Source of the DNA: an uncultured bacterium
GTDB taxonomy: Bacteria; Edwardsbacteria; AC1; EtOH8
Assembly: GCA_937863685.1 (NCBI GenBank)
Contig: CALMGM010000005.1
Coordinates: forward strand, 372,001 to 436,000
Direction: 5' to 3'
DNA length: 64,000 bases
The first letter of the stretch is position 1. The number at the start of each line of letters is the position of its first letter. The notes beneath the pieces are model-generated. The model did no database searches and was not told where the DNA came from. It saw only the letters and a list, made by a program, of their open reading frames with translations. The translations under genes and the position numbers were made by a program. This document shows, in pieces, positions 35,139 to 42,763 of this stretch.

Positions 35139-35158
35139 GGTTGGAACCGGTTCGAACC
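35139..35158. promoter_or_regulatory. Tandem dyads in the leader of the LVIVD paralogue
   Basis: GGTTGGAACC and GGTTCGAACC side by side, about 8 bases upstream of the ribosome site. The second is a perfect palindrome. Related to the elements at 32531 and 33833. It looks like a tRNA T-arm by chance, but no tRNA surrounds it. Confidence 0.4.
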
Positions 35159-35189
35159 TTTATAACCTTTCGATCCTTAAGAACCTTAA

Positions 35190-36677
35190 TTATAAACACC
35201 CGCCTGAATATCTGAGCTTCGGCTCCTTGACCGCCTTGACGTCGTCCAGCCGCCCGATGGGCGTATTGTTGGGCGCAGATCTAACAATCTCGGGATTGGT
35301 CTCTATCTCCTGGGCTATCTTCTTCATGGCGTCGATGAAGGCATCCAGCGTCTCTTTGCTTTCGGTCTCGGTGGGTTCGATCATGATAGCCTCGGGCACG
35401 ATCAGCGGGAAATATATGGTCGGGGCGTGATAGCCGTAATCCAGAAGCCGCTTGGCGATGTCCAGGGTCTTGACGCCCTTGTCGCGGAACTTGACGCCCG
35501 AGAACACGCATTCGTGCTTGCAGTGGGCCGGGTAGGGCAGATCGTAAATCCCTTCCAGCGAGCGCATGATGTAGTTGGCATTGATGATGGCGTTCTCCGA
35601 GACCGCCCGGATGCCTTCCGGTCCCAGCATCCGCAGATAGGTGTAGGCCTTGACCATCACCAAAAAATTGCCGAAGAAGGAATGGACCTTGCCGATGGAA
35701 TCGGGCCGGTTATAATCCAGATAATATTCTACATCCTTCAGCCCCTTCTCGCTCTCCTGGGGATCCTGCCGGCCTTTTATGACCGGAGTGGGCAGGAACG
35801 GCTCCAGCATCTTTTTGACCGCCACCCCGCCGCCGCCCGGGCCGCCGCCGCCGTGGGGCGTGGCGAAGGTCTTGTGCAGGTTGAAGTGCATGGCATCGAT
35901 CCCCATGTCGCCGGGCCGGACGATGCCCATCAGGGCATTGAGGTTGGCGCCATCCATGAACACCAGACCGCCAATATCGTGGACCATTTTGGTGACGGTG
36001 CCGATGTTCTTCTCGAACAGCCCCAGAGTGTTGGGATTGGTCAGCATCAGGGCCGCCACTTCGCCGTCCAGGTGGGCTTTCAGGTCCTCGGGATCCAGCA
36101 GCCCCTGGGCGTTGGATTTTATCTGGACCGACCGGTAGCCGCAGATGGTGGCCGAGGCCGGGTTGGTGCCGTGGGCCGAGTCGGGGATCAGTATCTTGGA
36201 GCGGGGATTGCCGTTCTTGACGTGATAGGCCCGGATCATCATCAGGGCGGTCAGCTCGCCGTGAGCCCCGGCCACCGGCTGAAGGGAGATGGAATCCAGC
36301 CCGGCGATCCGGCACAGCTGGTCACCCAGCTGGCACATCAGGCGCAGGGCGCCCTGGGTGTCCGCCTCATCCTGCATTGGATGCAGCCCGGTGAAGCCCG
36401 GCAGGCGGGACATGTCCTCGTTTATCTTGGGATTGTATTTCATGGTGCAGGAGCCCAGGGGATAGAAGCCCTTGTCCACATGGTGGTTCAGGGCGGAAAG
36501 CCTGACGAAATGGCGCATCACGTCTATCTCCGAGACCTGGGGCAGGCCGGAGAGGTCGCTTCTGATATATTTCTCGGGGATCAGCTGGTTTATGGCCTTG
36601 GCCGGCACATCACAGGCCGGCAGGGGATGCCCCTTGCGGCCAGCCGACGACAACTCAAAAATGCTCTTCTCAATCAT
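35190..36677 (-). CDS. gcvPB: Glycine dehydrogenase (decarboxylating), subunit 2
   Basis: A 495-aa PLP-dependent P-protein beta subunit of the glycine cleavage system, of the split GcvPA/GcvPB type. Clear motifs: FYPLGSCTMKYNPK (about 70-84), SAHGTNPAS, MLTNPNTLGLFE, FMDGANLNALMGI, and FNLHKTFATPHGGGGPG, where the Lys (near residue 270) forms the PLP Schiff base. With GcvPA it decarboxylates glycine and passes the aminomethyl group to lipoyl-GcvH. No gcvPA, gcvH or gcvT is in the window, so the system is scattered or incomplete here. It has its own promoter (36716-36745) and an AAGGA ribosome site. The lipoate ligase at 19547 could lipoylate its partner GcvH. Confidence 0.95.
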   Translation of the reverse strand: MIEKSIFELSSAGRKGHPLPACDVPAKAINQLIPEKYIRSDLSGLPQVSEIDVMRHFVRLSALNHHVDKGFYPLGSCTMKYNPKINEDMSRLPGFTGLHPMQDEADTQGALRLMCQLGDQLCRIAGLDSISLQPVAGAHGELTALMMIRAYHVKNGNPRSKILIPDSAHGTNPASATICGYRSVQIKSNAQGLLDPEDLKAHLDGEVAALMLTNPNTLGLFEKNIGTVTKMVHDIGGLVFMDGANLNALMGIVRPGDMGIDAMHFNLHKTFATPHGGGGPGGGGVAVKKMLEPFLPTPVIKGRQDPQESEKGLKDVEYYLDYNRPDSIGKVHSFFGNFLVMVKAYTYLRMLGPEGIRAVSENAIINANYIMRSLEGIYDLPYPAHCKHECVFSGVKFRDKGVKTLDIAKRLLDYGYHAPTIYFPLIVPEAIMIEPTETESKETLDAFIDAMKKIAQEIETNPEIVRSAPNNTPIGRLDDVKAVKEPKLRYSGGCL

Positions 36678-36715
36678 AAAAATCCTTTAAACAATGTGTT
36701 GTAGCATAACAGCAT

Positions 36716-36745
36716 AGGATATCATTAAAGGGAGGATGATGTCAA
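36716..36745 (-). promoter_or_regulatory. Promoter of gcvPB
   Basis: Minus-strand TTGACA (36740-36745), an 18-base spacer and TATCCT (36716-36721). The predicted start is near 36709, about 30 bases before the ATG. Confidence 0.7.
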
Positions 36746-36803
36746 GATAAAATTGAGATTTGCTGAAAGGATGGATATTTCCCTTAAAAACCCATTTATA
36801 TAA

Positions 36804-36839
36804 CTAAAAGGGCGCCCTGATAAACAGGGCGCCCTTTAG
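36804..36839 (-). terminator. Strong terminator after the double-glycine peptide gene
   Basis: Arms AAAGGGCGCCCTG / CAGGGCGCCCTTT pair perfectly over 13 bp around a 5-base loop, with TTTTAG following on the minus strand. It isolates the peptide gene from gcvPB. Confidence 0.85.
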
Positions 36840-36847
36840 TAATTTAT

Positions 36848-37009
36848 TTATGCTGGCGGGTTAACCGGTGGTTTGTAGACATCATTGGGCTGAACCGGAG
36901 GCTTGTATACCTGATCCTGCTCCATGTTCATGTATTGGTATTCATTACCATAGCCCATATCATCGCCGCCCATAACACTGGTCAGTTCATTCTTGCTCAG
37001 TATTTTCAT
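36848..37009 (-). CDS. 53-aa peptide precursor with double-glycine leader
   Basis: A short gene of 54 codons including the stop. The start is certain: AAAGGAGGTGA lies 9 bases before the ATG. Residues 1-15 (MKILSKNELTSVMGG) fit the classical double-glycine leader consensus LSxxELxxIxGG of exported bacteriocins and other peptides cleaved by C39 peptidase transporters. The predicted 38-residue mature part begins DDMGYGNEYQYMN and holds two copies of VYKPPV in a Pro-rich tail. It has no Cys, so disulphide or lanthionine rings are excluded. The promoter upstream is a perfect consensus and a strong terminator follows, so it is probably abundantly made as a single-gene unit. No C39 transporter or modifying enzyme is in the window. 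Bacteriocin, signal peptide or exported adhesive peptide are all possible. Confidence 0.8.
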   Translation of the reverse strand: MKILSKNELTSVMGGDDMGYGNEYQYMNMEQDQVYKPPVQPNDVYKPPVNPPA

Positions 37010-37113
37010 TTACTATTTCACCTCCTTTCATTACTTTCAATCTTTAACGCCATATGTTTTTATGACAGTTTGCCCATAATTGCAATTGTTTCATGTCATT
37101 TTATTTATAGCTA

Positions 37114-37142
37114 ATTATATATGTTATAACTATTATTGTCAA
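37114..37142 (-). promoter_or_regulatory. Perfect-consensus sigma-70 promoter of the peptide gene
   Basis: Minus-strand TTGACA (37137-37142), exactly 17 bases, TATAAT (37114-37119). The predicted start is near 37107, giving a leader of about 97 bases. Confidence 0.85.
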
Positions 37143-37169
37143 TAATATTTTTATTTATTACGTAAATAA

Positions 37170-37196
37170 AGAGCGCCCTATTGACCAGGGCGCTCT
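37170..37196 (-). terminator. Terminator after the 85-aa protein gene
   Basis: Perfect 10-bp stem AGAGCGCCCT / AGGGCGCTCT with a 7-base loop, followed on the minus strand by TTTATTT. It separates the TPR/85-aa genes from the peptide gene's promoter. Confidence 0.85.
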
Positions 37197-37214
37197 ACAG
37201 CAAATCAAGGCTTT

Positions 37215-37472
37215 TTAATCTGGCAATACCGGTGCATCGGGATCATATACTTTTACGATTCCCGGGTCAACCGCTTTTATAGCGCTTTCGGCTTCCGCAA
37301 AACTGTCATATGTACCGAAAGTCCCAGCAATAGCAAATTCGTCTATAGCTTTACCCGAAGTATAGTACCAAATACTTGCTTCGTGTTGATTTTTTGAGTT
37401 CAAGTATGCTTGTTCAGTTGTCGGGTGAACAATATACTTTTTGCCGGCTAGTCTAATACCAATATAGATCAT
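37215..37472 (-). CDS. Small protein of unknown function (85 aa)
   Basis: An 85-aa protein beginning MIYIGIRLAGKKYIVHPTTEQ with a mixed alpha/beta composition and an acidic, Pro-containing end (VYDPDAPVLPD). GGGAGGTGA lies ahead of the ATG. It starts 6 bases after the stop of the TPR gene, so the two form an operon that ends at the terminator 37170-37196. No signal peptide or double-glycine leader is visible. The family is not recognised. Low GC compared with the surroundings, as for its neighbours. Confidence 0.75.
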   Translation of the reverse strand: MIYIGIRLAGKKYIVHPTTEQAYLNSKNQHEASIWYYTSGKAIDEFAIAGTFGTYDSFAEAESAIKAVDPGIVKVYDPDAPVLPD

Positions 37473-37478
37473 GTGGTC

Positions 37479-38420
37479 TCACCTCCCTTCATTTGAATTG
37501 ATCTCATTTAGGACTCTTTGGGCTTCTTGCTTTATTCCTTCAATTTTTATATCCATTGATAAAACTCTCTCAATACAAATTTTAGCCATGCTTTTTTCAT
37601 TAAGTTTATTATATGCATCACTTAAATTCAACAAGGACACAGCCATTATATAAATCATACCGCATTTTTCAGCAAGCTTAACACTTTGTTTAAAATATTC
37701 TTTTGCACTAATAAATTTATTTTCTTCAAAATCTATTAAGCCCATGTTACAGAGCAAATGTGCCATTGCGTCTTGAGCACCAGTCTCTTTAATAAGAAAA
37801 TATGCTCTATTATAATATTCGGTTGCTTTGTCTTTATTCCCAATTTTACGGTAAATATTTCCATATTCCTGGTAAGCATGGGATAATCTTACTTTATTAC
37901 TTCCTTTTTGATAAAATTCTAGTAATTGCCCAAAGACACTCAACGCTTCAGTGTATTTTTTTTCCAAGCGATAATTACTTGCCATATATTCTAAAACCAG
38001 GTGTTTGCCATGTTCATTGTTTAAATTATCATAAATTTTCAAGGCTTTGTTGTATAAATCCAATGCCTCGTTATATTTTTCCTTGAGTTGTAAAATCTTT
38101 CCCATGTGTCTGTAACAAGTTGCGACTTTTTCCAAATTATTTATTTTAGTGATCTTTAATGCGGCTGTAAAATTTCTCTCAGCTTCATCATATTTTCCTT
38201 TAGTTGTTTGTACAATACCAATGGCAATTAATGCGTCTACCTCTTTTTTTTCATTCGTCACTTTTTGATTAATACTTCTCATAAATTTAAAATCAAACAG
38301 TGCCTTGTCGTACTTGCCTATCAACCTATGCACCTCGCCGCGCTTCTCGTAAACATCGGAAACATGGCCGTGCGGGTTCTGGTAGAATTTTTCCCAAAAT
38401 GCTTTTCTGGCAGTGGTCAT
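37479..38420 (-). CDS. TPR-repeat protein
   Basis: A 313-aa protein made almost wholly of about seven TPRs of the 40-residue type (KVATCYRHMGKILQLKEKYNEALDLYNKALKIYD; HAYQEYGNIYRKIGNKDKATEYYNRAYFLIKETG; AVSLLNLSDAYNKLNEKSMAKICIERVL). Such domains bind peptides or proteins. It has no DNA-binding domain, membrane segment or signal. Its DNA is markedly AT-rich compared with the flanking genes. It is coupled to an 85-aa gene and lies next to the double-glycine peptide unit, so a sensing or binding role for a peptide is thinkable but unsupported. The ribosome site is weak, and a copy of the C-rich/G-rich repeat lies just upstream, so the 5' end may have been altered. Confidence 0.8.
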   Translation of the reverse strand: MTTARKAFWEKFYQNPHGHVSDVYEKRGEVHRLIGKYDKALFDFKFMRSINQKVTNEKKEVDALIAIGIVQTTKGKYDEAERNFTAALKITKINNLEKVATCYRHMGKILQLKEKYNEALDLYNKALKIYDNLNNEHGKHLVLEYMASNYRLEKKYTEALSVFGQLLEFYQKGSNKVRLSHAYQEYGNIYRKIGNKDKATEYYNRAYFLIKETGAQDAMAHLLCNMGLIDFEENKFISAKEYFKQSVKLAEKCGMIYIMAVSLLNLSDAYNKLNEKSMAKICIERVLSMDIKIEGIKQEAQRVLNEINSNEGR

Positions 38421-38454
38421 CGTTGCTTTCTTTATTTTGCAATCATAATATATT

Positions 38455-38493
38455 CCCTCTCCCTCTGGGGGAGGGCCAGGGAGGGGTCATCCC
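38455..38493. repeat. C-rich/G-rich palindromic repeat, copy 3
   Basis: CCCTCTCCCTCTGGGGGAGG followed by GCCAGGGAGGGGTCATCCC, ending directly at the livF stop (38494). Confidence 0.8.
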
Positions 38494-39198
38494 TTACGCC
38501 CCCAGATAGCTGGCCTTAACGCTTTCATTGTTCAACAGCGCCCGGCCGGTATCCTCCAATACGAAAGTCCCCGTCTCAAGGATGTATCCCCGGTCGGCGA
38601 TCTCCAGCGATCGCCGGGCATTCTGTTCCACCAAAAGAATCGTGGTGCCGCCCTTCCGGATGTCTTGGATCACCTGGAATATCCTGTCCACTATTATCGG
38701 CGCCAGCCCCAGTGAAGGCTCGTCCAGCAGCAGCATTCTGGGAGCGGCCATCAGCCCCCGGGCTATGGCCAGCATCTGCTGTTCCCCTCCCGACAGCGTC
38801 CCGCCCTTCTGTCCTTTTCGTTCCCGGAGCTTGGGAAAGATATCCAGGACCTTGTTCAGCGATTGCTGCTTTTGTTTTTTATCGGATATCAGATAGGCCC
38901 CCAGATCCAGATTCTCCAGCACCGTCAGCCCGGGGAATATCCTCCTGCCCTCCGGCACCTGCACCAGGCCCATGCCGACGATATCGTCGGCCGGCCGGCC
39001 GGCAATATCCTGCCCGGAGAATTCTATTTTCCCGCCGCGGACCGGCAGTATCCCGGAGATGGCCGATATGGCGGTGGTCTTGCCGGCTCCGTTGGAGCCC
39101 AGCACCGCCACTATCTCCCCGGGATCCGCATGAAAAGTGATCCCGTGCAGCACCTCTAGGCTGCCGTATGAAACCTTCAGGTCTGTTACTTTCAACAT
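38494..39198 (-). CDS. livF: Branched-chain amino-acid ABC transporter ATPase LivF
   Basis: A 234-aa ABC ATPase. Walker A GSNGAGKTT (about 34-42), Q-loop/VPEGRRIFPGLTVLENL typical of LivF, signature LSGGEQQMLAIARGL (about 135-149), Walker B MLLLDEPSLGLAP. With LivG it powers import of leucine, isoleucine and valine, or of related substrates such as urea or amides, through LivHM. It is the most downstream of four liv genes spread over 10.6 kb. The upstream spacer (39199-39308) holds an AT-rich tract with TACTGAATAC-type repeats and no clear promoter. The substrate cannot be assigned without the binding protein, which is not in the window. Confidence 0.95.
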   Translation of the reverse strand: MLKVTDLKVSYGSLEVLHGITFHADPGEIVAVLGSNGAGKTTAISAISGILPVRGGKIEFSGQDIAGRPADDIVGMGLVQVPEGRRIFPGLTVLENLDLGAYLISDKKQKQQSLNKVLDIFPKLRERKGQKGGTLSGGEQQMLAIARGLMAAPRMLLLDEPSLGLAPIIVDRIFQVIQDIRKGGTTILLVEQNARRSLEIADRGYILETGTFVLEDTGRALLNNESVKASYLGA

Positions 39199-39308
39199 GA
39201 TCTTATTTTAATCACAAAGCGCGCTGAGGTCACACCGGTTTTTATTAAATTTTCGCTCTTATACAAAATACCGTCTCCTGTATACTGAATACTTTATTTT
39301 CAGCTTAT

Positions 39309-40460
39309 TTATCCACCGATGCTCTTTTTCCATTTCCGGTCAAATTCGTCCACCGTCAGGTTGAATGATTCCCAGAAAACCTCTTTAAACTCGCCCCCCT
39401 TATCCATCCTGCCGATGAACAGCCGGACCGGGTCCCAGCCGTTATCCTCGATCAGGAAACTGACCGCCGACAGGCTGGCCCGGTAGGCATATTGGGCATC
39501 TTCCTTTTCCAGCTTGATGAACGAGCCCGATAGATCCGTCAACGGAACATAGCTGGAATTGTCGGCCGGCTGTCCTTCCTGATACTGGGCCAAACCCTCG
39601 TTGAACCATCCCGGAAATCTCCTGCCCCCGATCTCGAACAGCAGGGCATGGACGAACTCATGCGTCAGCACCCTCTCCAGCAACCCGGGATCGTCCCGGT
39701 AATTGCCGACGGGGATCCTTATCTTCCCGTCGAATGCCGCCCCGGCCCAGGAGGCCAGGTGGGTGATGTCGGAGAACTGCTGGTTGTTGTAAAGGATCAC
39801 GCTGATGTTCCTTTGGGCCTGCCAGCCGAACAGCGCCCCCTGCTTATCGCGGATATCCTCCAGCATGACAAGTATCCGGTCGGCCATCTCCCGGCTGTCC
39901 CCGCCCTCGAACCTGATGTCGAAGTACCCGGTGCGGCTGGTCTCCAGGCCGTCCTCCTGGCGGCAGCGGTTGTTCAGGTCGCCCAAAAGAGCGCTGATCG
40001 CCGGATCCTTGGGTTTTACGGCATAGGCTTCATCGATATAAGCAATGGAAGAATCGTTCATGTTAAGGTTGTAAAAAGACTCCGCCTTTACATACAACAG
40101 GGCCGTCTCTTTCGGCAGACGGATCAGGCCATGGGAAGCCAGATCCAGAGCTTCCTGATAATTACCATGGCGTATCAGGCTGACGCAGGAATTGAAACAG
40201 ACCGCCTTGAGGTTCTCCGCGATCAGGGAATCTTCCGGAGCCAGATCTATTGCCTCTTCCAGCAATGCCAATGCTTTGGAAAATTCACCCCGCCGGGAAA
40301 GCGCCACCCCTTGATTGGATAGCTCTATGGCTTCTCTCAGTTTGGCCCGGTGGCTTCTCAGCATTTTAAGATGGCCATTCCCTTTTATGATGAAGACCAG
40401 CTCTGCGGCAAGAAGGGCCACGATAATGGGCAATATTACATTTTTATATTTTATCTTCAT
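39309..40460 (-). CDS. TPR protein with peptidase MA-like metallopeptidase domain
   Basis: A 383-aa protein with one N-terminal membrane anchor (NVILPIIVALLAAELVFII), TPR-like helices (about 40-165; GVALSRRGEFSKALALLEEAIDLAPE), and a gluzincin domain of the peptidase MA type (about 170-375). The zinc motif HEFVHALLF lies near residue 267 with the third ligand probably Glu in WFNEGLAQYQEG, about 20 residues on, the usual spacing in this clan. So an active zinc peptidase is likely, facing the periplasm. Its substrates are unknown. It lies between livG and livF with only 7 bases to livG, so it is co-transcribed with the transporter though not obviously related. Confidence 0.85.
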   Translation of the reverse strand: MKIKYKNVILPIIVALLAAELVFIIKGNGHLKMLRSHRAKLREAIELSNQGVALSRRGEFSKALALLEEAIDLAPEDSLIAENLKAVCFNSCVSLIRHGNYQEALDLASHGLIRLPKETALLYVKAESFYNLNMNDSSIAYIDEAYAVKPKDPAISALLGDLNNRCRQEDGLETSRTGYFDIRFEGGDSREMADRILVMLEDIRDKQGALFGWQAQRNISVILYNNQQFSDITHLASWAGAAFDGKIRIPVGNYRDDPGLLERVLTHEFVHALLFEIGGRRFPGWFNEGLAQYQEGQPADNSSYVPLTDLSGSFIKLEKEDAQYAYRASLSAVSFLIEDNGWDPVRLFIGRMDKGGEFKEVFWESFNLTVDEFDRKWKKSIGG

Positions 40461-40467
40461 AACATTT

Positions 40468-41226
40468 TTAATGCTGGGTTCCCAGATAAGCCGCTATGAC
40501 TTGGGGATCATTTCTTATCCGTTCCGGCGGCCCGCAAGCGATCTTCTCCCCGCCGTCCAGCACGGCCAGCCAGTCGCAGATGCCCATCACCACCTTCATG
40601 TGATGCTCGATCAGCAGCACGGTGACGCCGGAATCGCGGATCTTTCTTATCAGCAGCATCAGATCGGACACCTCGCTGGGGTTCATGCCGGCGGCCGGCT
40701 CGTCCAGGCAGATCAGCCGGGGATCGGTGGCCAGGGCCCGGGCGATCTCCAGCCTTCTTTGGTGCCCGTAGGGCAGATTCTTGGCCAGAAGATCCTCCGA
40801 ACCTTTCAGCTCCACGAACCCCAGAAGCTGCTGCGACCGGAGATGGATATCCCTCTCCTCGCCGCTGGTTCTTTTATCCCGGACCAGCGCCCCCCACAAA
40901 CCGGCATTGGTACGACTGTGCCTGCCCACCATGACGTTCTCCAGGGCGGTCATCTCCTTAAACAGCCGGATATTTTGAAAGGTCCGGGCAATGCCTCTTT
41001 GGGCCGCCTTCACTTCGGATAACCCGGTGATGTCCTTCCCGGCAAAAGTGAATTTTCCGAATGTTGGCCTATAGGTCCCGGTCAGGCAGTTGAACAGGGT
41101 GGTCTTGCCGGCTCCGTTGGGTCCGATCAATCCGAATATCTGTCCCTGCTCGATATCAAAAGAGACATCCTGCAGGGCCCGTAATCCGCCAAACTGTTTG
41201 GTTATATTTTGAGCCTTTAGCAGCAT
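40468..41226 (-). CDS. livG: Branched-chain amino-acid ABC transporter ATPase LivG
   Basis: A 252-aa ABC ATPase. The ATG at 41226 is preferred over an upstream TTG because LivG proteins begin close to [14 protein letters not shown]. Walker [10 protein letters not shown] (about 33-41), LIREM-like [18 protein letters not shown], signature [15 protein letters not shown] (about 144-158) with the Y-G-H-Q form usual in LivG, and Walker [14 protein letters not shown]. It pairs with LivF on the membrane subunits LivH and LivM. It follows an outer-membrane protein gene by 7 bases. Confidence 0.95.
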   Translation of the reverse strand: MLLKAQNITKQFGGLRALQDVSFDIEQGQIFGLIGPNGAGKTTLFNCLTGTYRPTFGKFTFAGKDITGLSEVKAAQRGIARTFQNIRLFKEMTALENVMVGRHSRTNAGLWGALVRDKRTSGEERDIHLRSQQLLGFVELKGSEDLLAKNLPYGHQRRLEIARALATDPRLICLDEPAAGMNPSEVSDLMLLIRKIRDSGVTVLLIEHHMKVVMGICDWLAVLDGGEKIACGPPERIRNDPQVIAAYLGTQH

Positions 41227-41233
41227 GTGATAG

Positions 41234-42124
41234 CTAAAAATTATAGACAAAATCTATGAAGGGAATTCCCGGAGTGATCATATCCTCGCCCAGCACGTTG
41301 GCCAAGGCCAGGTCCACCGCCAGACCCTCGCCGAAGAAACGAAATCCGGCCGAGACCAGCGGCTGATCCAAGCCGGGAAATAACCAGTTCTCGGTGACGA
41401 ATGAGACCCGCCGGGACATCCGATACTCCCCGCCCACCATCACCATCGGCCGGTCGGCCATCTCATCTCCGGCAAAACCGTAGCCCAATCCGGCAGTGAA
41501 GCTGTGGTCGCGGTCCCCGTAGGTGCCGGCCCCGTAGAATACCCCCACCGTCGAAACTTCCTGATCGAAATCCGGCACCTTTATGATCAGCGCTCCGCCG
41601 GCCAGGTGGAATTTTTCGTTGACCGGCGCCCCGACTTTTGGCATGAAGTAAACAATCTGGTTTCCTCCGCCGCCGGGAAACAAAGACACCCCGCCTCCCA
41701 GGGTTATATTATCGGTGAGGCCGAACACCACTTGGGGAAAGAAGATGTAGGTGTCGGATAAATAGCCCTCGCCTTTCTTGAGCATATGGGCGGTGGGCCC
41801 GAAGAACAGCCGGGTGGCGTTGGGATTGGCGAACCAGTACTCGCCGTTTCTTATCGACCCCGCCTGGATCTCCTTGATCTCGCTGATCTTGGCGATGGGA
41901 ATGGTCATGGCCGTCACCGAGGTTTGCAATACGATATTGACAGAATCTATTTGAACGATGCTTCCCACGTTGCTGGAGCCGTCCATGGTCCTGACAATCT
42001 GGACGAAGGTGGAGTCGGCCAGACGCAATTTTCCTTTGATATTCTGCTGAGCCATAGCCGGTTCGGCCCAGGTGTATAGCCCGGCCGCCAGCATAACCGC
42101 AAAGGTGATTCTTTTGGCGATCAT
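41234..42124 (-). CDS. Exported beta-rich protein, probable outer-membrane barrel
   Basis: A 296-aa protein with a signal peptide (1-25, cleavage near AMAQQ), a small strand-rich N-terminal part (KGKLRLADSTFVQIVRTMDGSSN; VGSIVQIDSVNIVLQT), and a C-terminal region of alternating Gly/aromatic strands (GYLSDTYIFFPQVVFGLTDNITLGGGVSLFPGG; HSFTAGLGYGFAG) that ends in FIDFVYNF, an outer-membrane barrel-like end. No family recognised. Its start overlaps the stop of the pseudouridine synthase gene (ATGA) and livG follows after 7 bases, so it is translated from the same message. Its role in transport is unknown. Confidence 0.78.
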   Translation of the reverse strand: MIAKRITFAVMLAAGLYTWAEPAMAQQNIKGKLRLADSTFVQIVRTMDGSSNVGSIVQIDSVNIVLQTSVTAMTIPIAKISEIKEIQAGSIRNGEYWFANPNATRLFFGPTAHMLKKGEGYLSDTYIFFPQVVFGLTDNITLGGGVSLFPGGGGNQIVYFMPKVGAPVNEKFHLAGGALIIKVPDFDQEVSTVGVFYGAGTYGDRDHSFTAGLGYGFAGDEMADRPMVMVGGEYRMSRRVSFVTENWLFPGLDQPLVSAGFRFFGEGLAVDLALANVLGEDMITPGIPFIDFVYNF

Positions 42125-42702
42125 ATCTTCCCCTTCCTATTATCGAATATTTTTAATCTATCTTGTTCCGATAGCTGCTTCCACTGCCCCGGCTCCAGGC
42201 CATTCAATCGATAGCCGCCGATCATCACCCTCACCAGCCGCAGGGCGGGAAACCCTATGACCGCCGTCATCCGGCGCACCTGGCGGTTCTTGCCCTCGGT
42301 CAAGGTCATCTCCAGCCAGCAGGTGGGAATATGTTTGCGGAACCTGATGGGCGGGTTGCGGTCCTCCATCACGGGCTGGGGGTTCAGGATCATGGCCTGG
42401 CAGGGAAGCGTCCCCTGTCCCTTTATGCTTACCCCTTTTCGCAGTTTTAAAAGATCCTTATCCTGGGGAATGTTCTCCACCTGGACCCAGTAGGTGCGGG
42501 GATGGCCCCGTCGGGGATTCAATAGTTTGGCATTCAGCTCGGCCTCGTCGGACAGCAGCAGCAGACCCTCGGAGTCGGCGTCCAGCCGGCCCAGGGGATA
42601 GACGTTCTTGGGAAAGCCGAATTTTGCCAGGGTCACATGACGGAGATCGTCCGAGGTGAACTGCGACAGCACCCCGTATGGTTTGTTGAAGGCGATCAGC
42701 AT
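42121..42702 (-). CDS. rluE: 23S rRNA pseudouridine synthase, RluE-like
   Basis: A 193-aa RsuA/RluE-family enzyme without an N-terminal S4 domain, as in RluE. Motifs: MLIAFNKPYGVLSQF, the catalytic loop GRLDADSEGLLLL with Asp41, and EGKNRQVRRMTAVIGFPALRLVRV near residue 135-160. The reaction is uridine to pseudouridine in 23S rRNA (position 2457 for RluE of E. coli); the exact site here is inferred from length and lack of S4. Its stop overlaps the next start. A housekeeping gene lodged inside the split liv locus. Confidence 0.9.
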   Translation of the reverse strand: MLIAFNKPYGVLSQFTSDDLRHVTLAKFGFPKNVYPLGRLDADSEGLLLLSDEAELNAKLLNPRRGHPRTYWVQVENIPQDKDLLKLRKGVSIKGQGTLPCQAMILNPQPVMEDRNPPIRFRKHIPTCWLEMTLTEGKNRQVRRMTAVIGFPALRLVRVMIGGYRLNGLEPGQWKQLSEQDRLKIFDNRKGKI

Positions 42703-42763
42703 AACTTAACGCCGACCCTTCCCCGGGCATTCATGAAAGCAGATTGGCCGGCATTCCTGGTCA

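Noticed and set aside
35139-35165. tRNA-like GGTTCGAACC T-arm sequence
   Set aside because: No acceptor stem, anticodon arm or D-arm can be built around it; it is one of a set of leader dyads.
35190-36677. Full-length single-chain GcvP
   Set aside because: The protein is 495 aa and has only the second-half motifs including the PLP lysine, so it is the split subunit 2.
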